This document shows positions 5,342 to 5,533 of a stretch of DNA of 5,533 bases, piece after piece; position 1 is the first letter of the stretch, and each line of letters opens with the position of its first letter. The notes beneath the pieces were generated by a model that saw only the letters and a program-made list of their open reading frames with translations, had not been told where the DNA came from and did no database searches. The position numbers and the translations under genes were made by a program. Source of the DNA: an uncultured Armatimonadota bacterium (GTDB lineage: Bacteria > Armatimonadota > UBA5829 > DTJY01); NCBI GenBank assembly GCA_937875395.1, contig CALNCU010000148.1:1-5533 (forward strand), read 5' to 3'.

Positions 5342-5533
5342 CTATTTACTTTTTATTTCATATACGGCAGCTGCAAGGGGCGCAAGCTTGAAATCTATTC
5401 TGCCGCCTTTTACGCTTATGCCTTCTTTGTTTGCTCCATCTGCAAGACAGATGCCTACAGCATCTCCTATTCCATCTATGGTAAGGGTGCCGGACTCTGC
5501 CTTTCTGGAGTCGTTTGCAACAAAGAGGTATGC
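5342..5533 (-). CDS. 3' end of a second LamG/glycosidase-like gene (partial, 63 codons seen)
   Basis: Reading on the minus strand from the window edge to the TAG at 5344-5342 gives 63 residues, starting AYLFVANDSRKAESG and ending LAAAVYEIKSK. They match residues 634-694 of the 698-aa protein at 1648-3744 with 5 differences in 61 positions. The nucleotide sequence is about 92% identical over 183 bp. The segment seen is the C-terminal beta-rich domain. Whether the unseen part also has a LamG domain and a barrel is inferred from this similarity. The reading frame is open throughout and nothing suggests decay. The gene lies directly upstream of the pilin-like pair, so its order relative to them suggests a repeated unit that continues beyond the window. 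Confidence 0.85.
   Translation of the reverse strand, partial: AYLFVANDSRKAESGTLTIDGIGDAVGICLADGANKEGISVKGGRIDFKLAPLAAAVYEIKSK
5351..5533 (-). repeat. Copy 2 of the 183-bp near-identical repeat
   Basis: Partner of 1663-1845. The segment 5467-5533 is identical to 1779-1845, and all 14 mismatches lie in 5351-5466. The copies are in the same orientation, with starts 3,688 bp apart, so recombination between them could delete or amplify the pilin-like and glycosidase-like genes between. The match runs to the last base of the window, so its true length is unknown. Confidence 0.95.

Noticed and set aside
1663..5533. Composite transposon or insertion sequence bounded by the two direct repeats
   Set aside because: The repeats are the coding ends of two homologous genes, no transposase is present and no terminal inverted repeats were seen. 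Gene duplication explains them.

Overview
The window reads as part of a bacterial chromosome with every supported gene on the minus strand. The best clue to the organism is the prepilin-like protein at 4488-5255. It has a GFTLIE processing site, a hydrophobic helix ending in ILFPVFAKAREKARQ, and a C-terminal H-X9-DG motif. This combination is typical of the large families of single-gene pseudopilins in Armatimonadota. Planctomycetota and Lentisphaerota have related families with somewhat different helix sequences. I therefore favour Armatimonadota or a near relative. This is inference from one motif, not a placement.

Layout in the direction of transcription, from high to low coordinates: (1) 5533-5342 is the last 63 codons of a gene whose product is almost identical to the C-terminus of the large protein further down. 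(2) 5328-5280 is a perfect 14-bp inverted repeat in the gap. (3) 5255-4488 is a canonical prepilin-like H-X9-DG protein of 255 aa. (4) 4449-3766 is a second H-X9-DG protein of 227 aa, in which the prepilin peptidase site has decayed. (5) 3744-1648 is a 698-aa exported protein with a LamG-like N-terminal domain and a glycosidase-like TIM-barrel domain. (6) 1647-1482 is a gap with two GC-rich hairpins. (7) 1481-198 is a FAD-dependent oxidoreductase of the FAD_oxidored (PF12831) type. (8) 1-197 is non-coding and carries a degenerate 62-65 bp tandem repeat.

Genes 3-5 have gaps of 38 and 21 bp, and each has a good Shine-Dalgarno sequence, so they look like one transcription unit. The partial gene at the right edge is a close paralogue of gene 5. 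The locus therefore probably holds a repeated unit of one LamG/glycosidase-like protein and H-X9-DG pseudopilins, made by duplication. A plausible working model is that the exported protein binds or processes a polysaccharide and the pilin-like proteins are cell-surface or envelope partners. The sequence does not show any direct interaction. The oxidoreductase lies after a strong hairpin and may be expressed separately. Proteins of its family often sit beside carbohydrate-degradation genes, but its substrate cannot be read from the sequence.

The most interesting points are the loss of the processing glycine in the second pilin-like protein, the uneven divergence between the two copies of the large gene, and the stem-conserving, loop-varying tandem repeat at the left edge. 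No CRISPR array, tRNA, rRNA, transposase or phage gene was seen.
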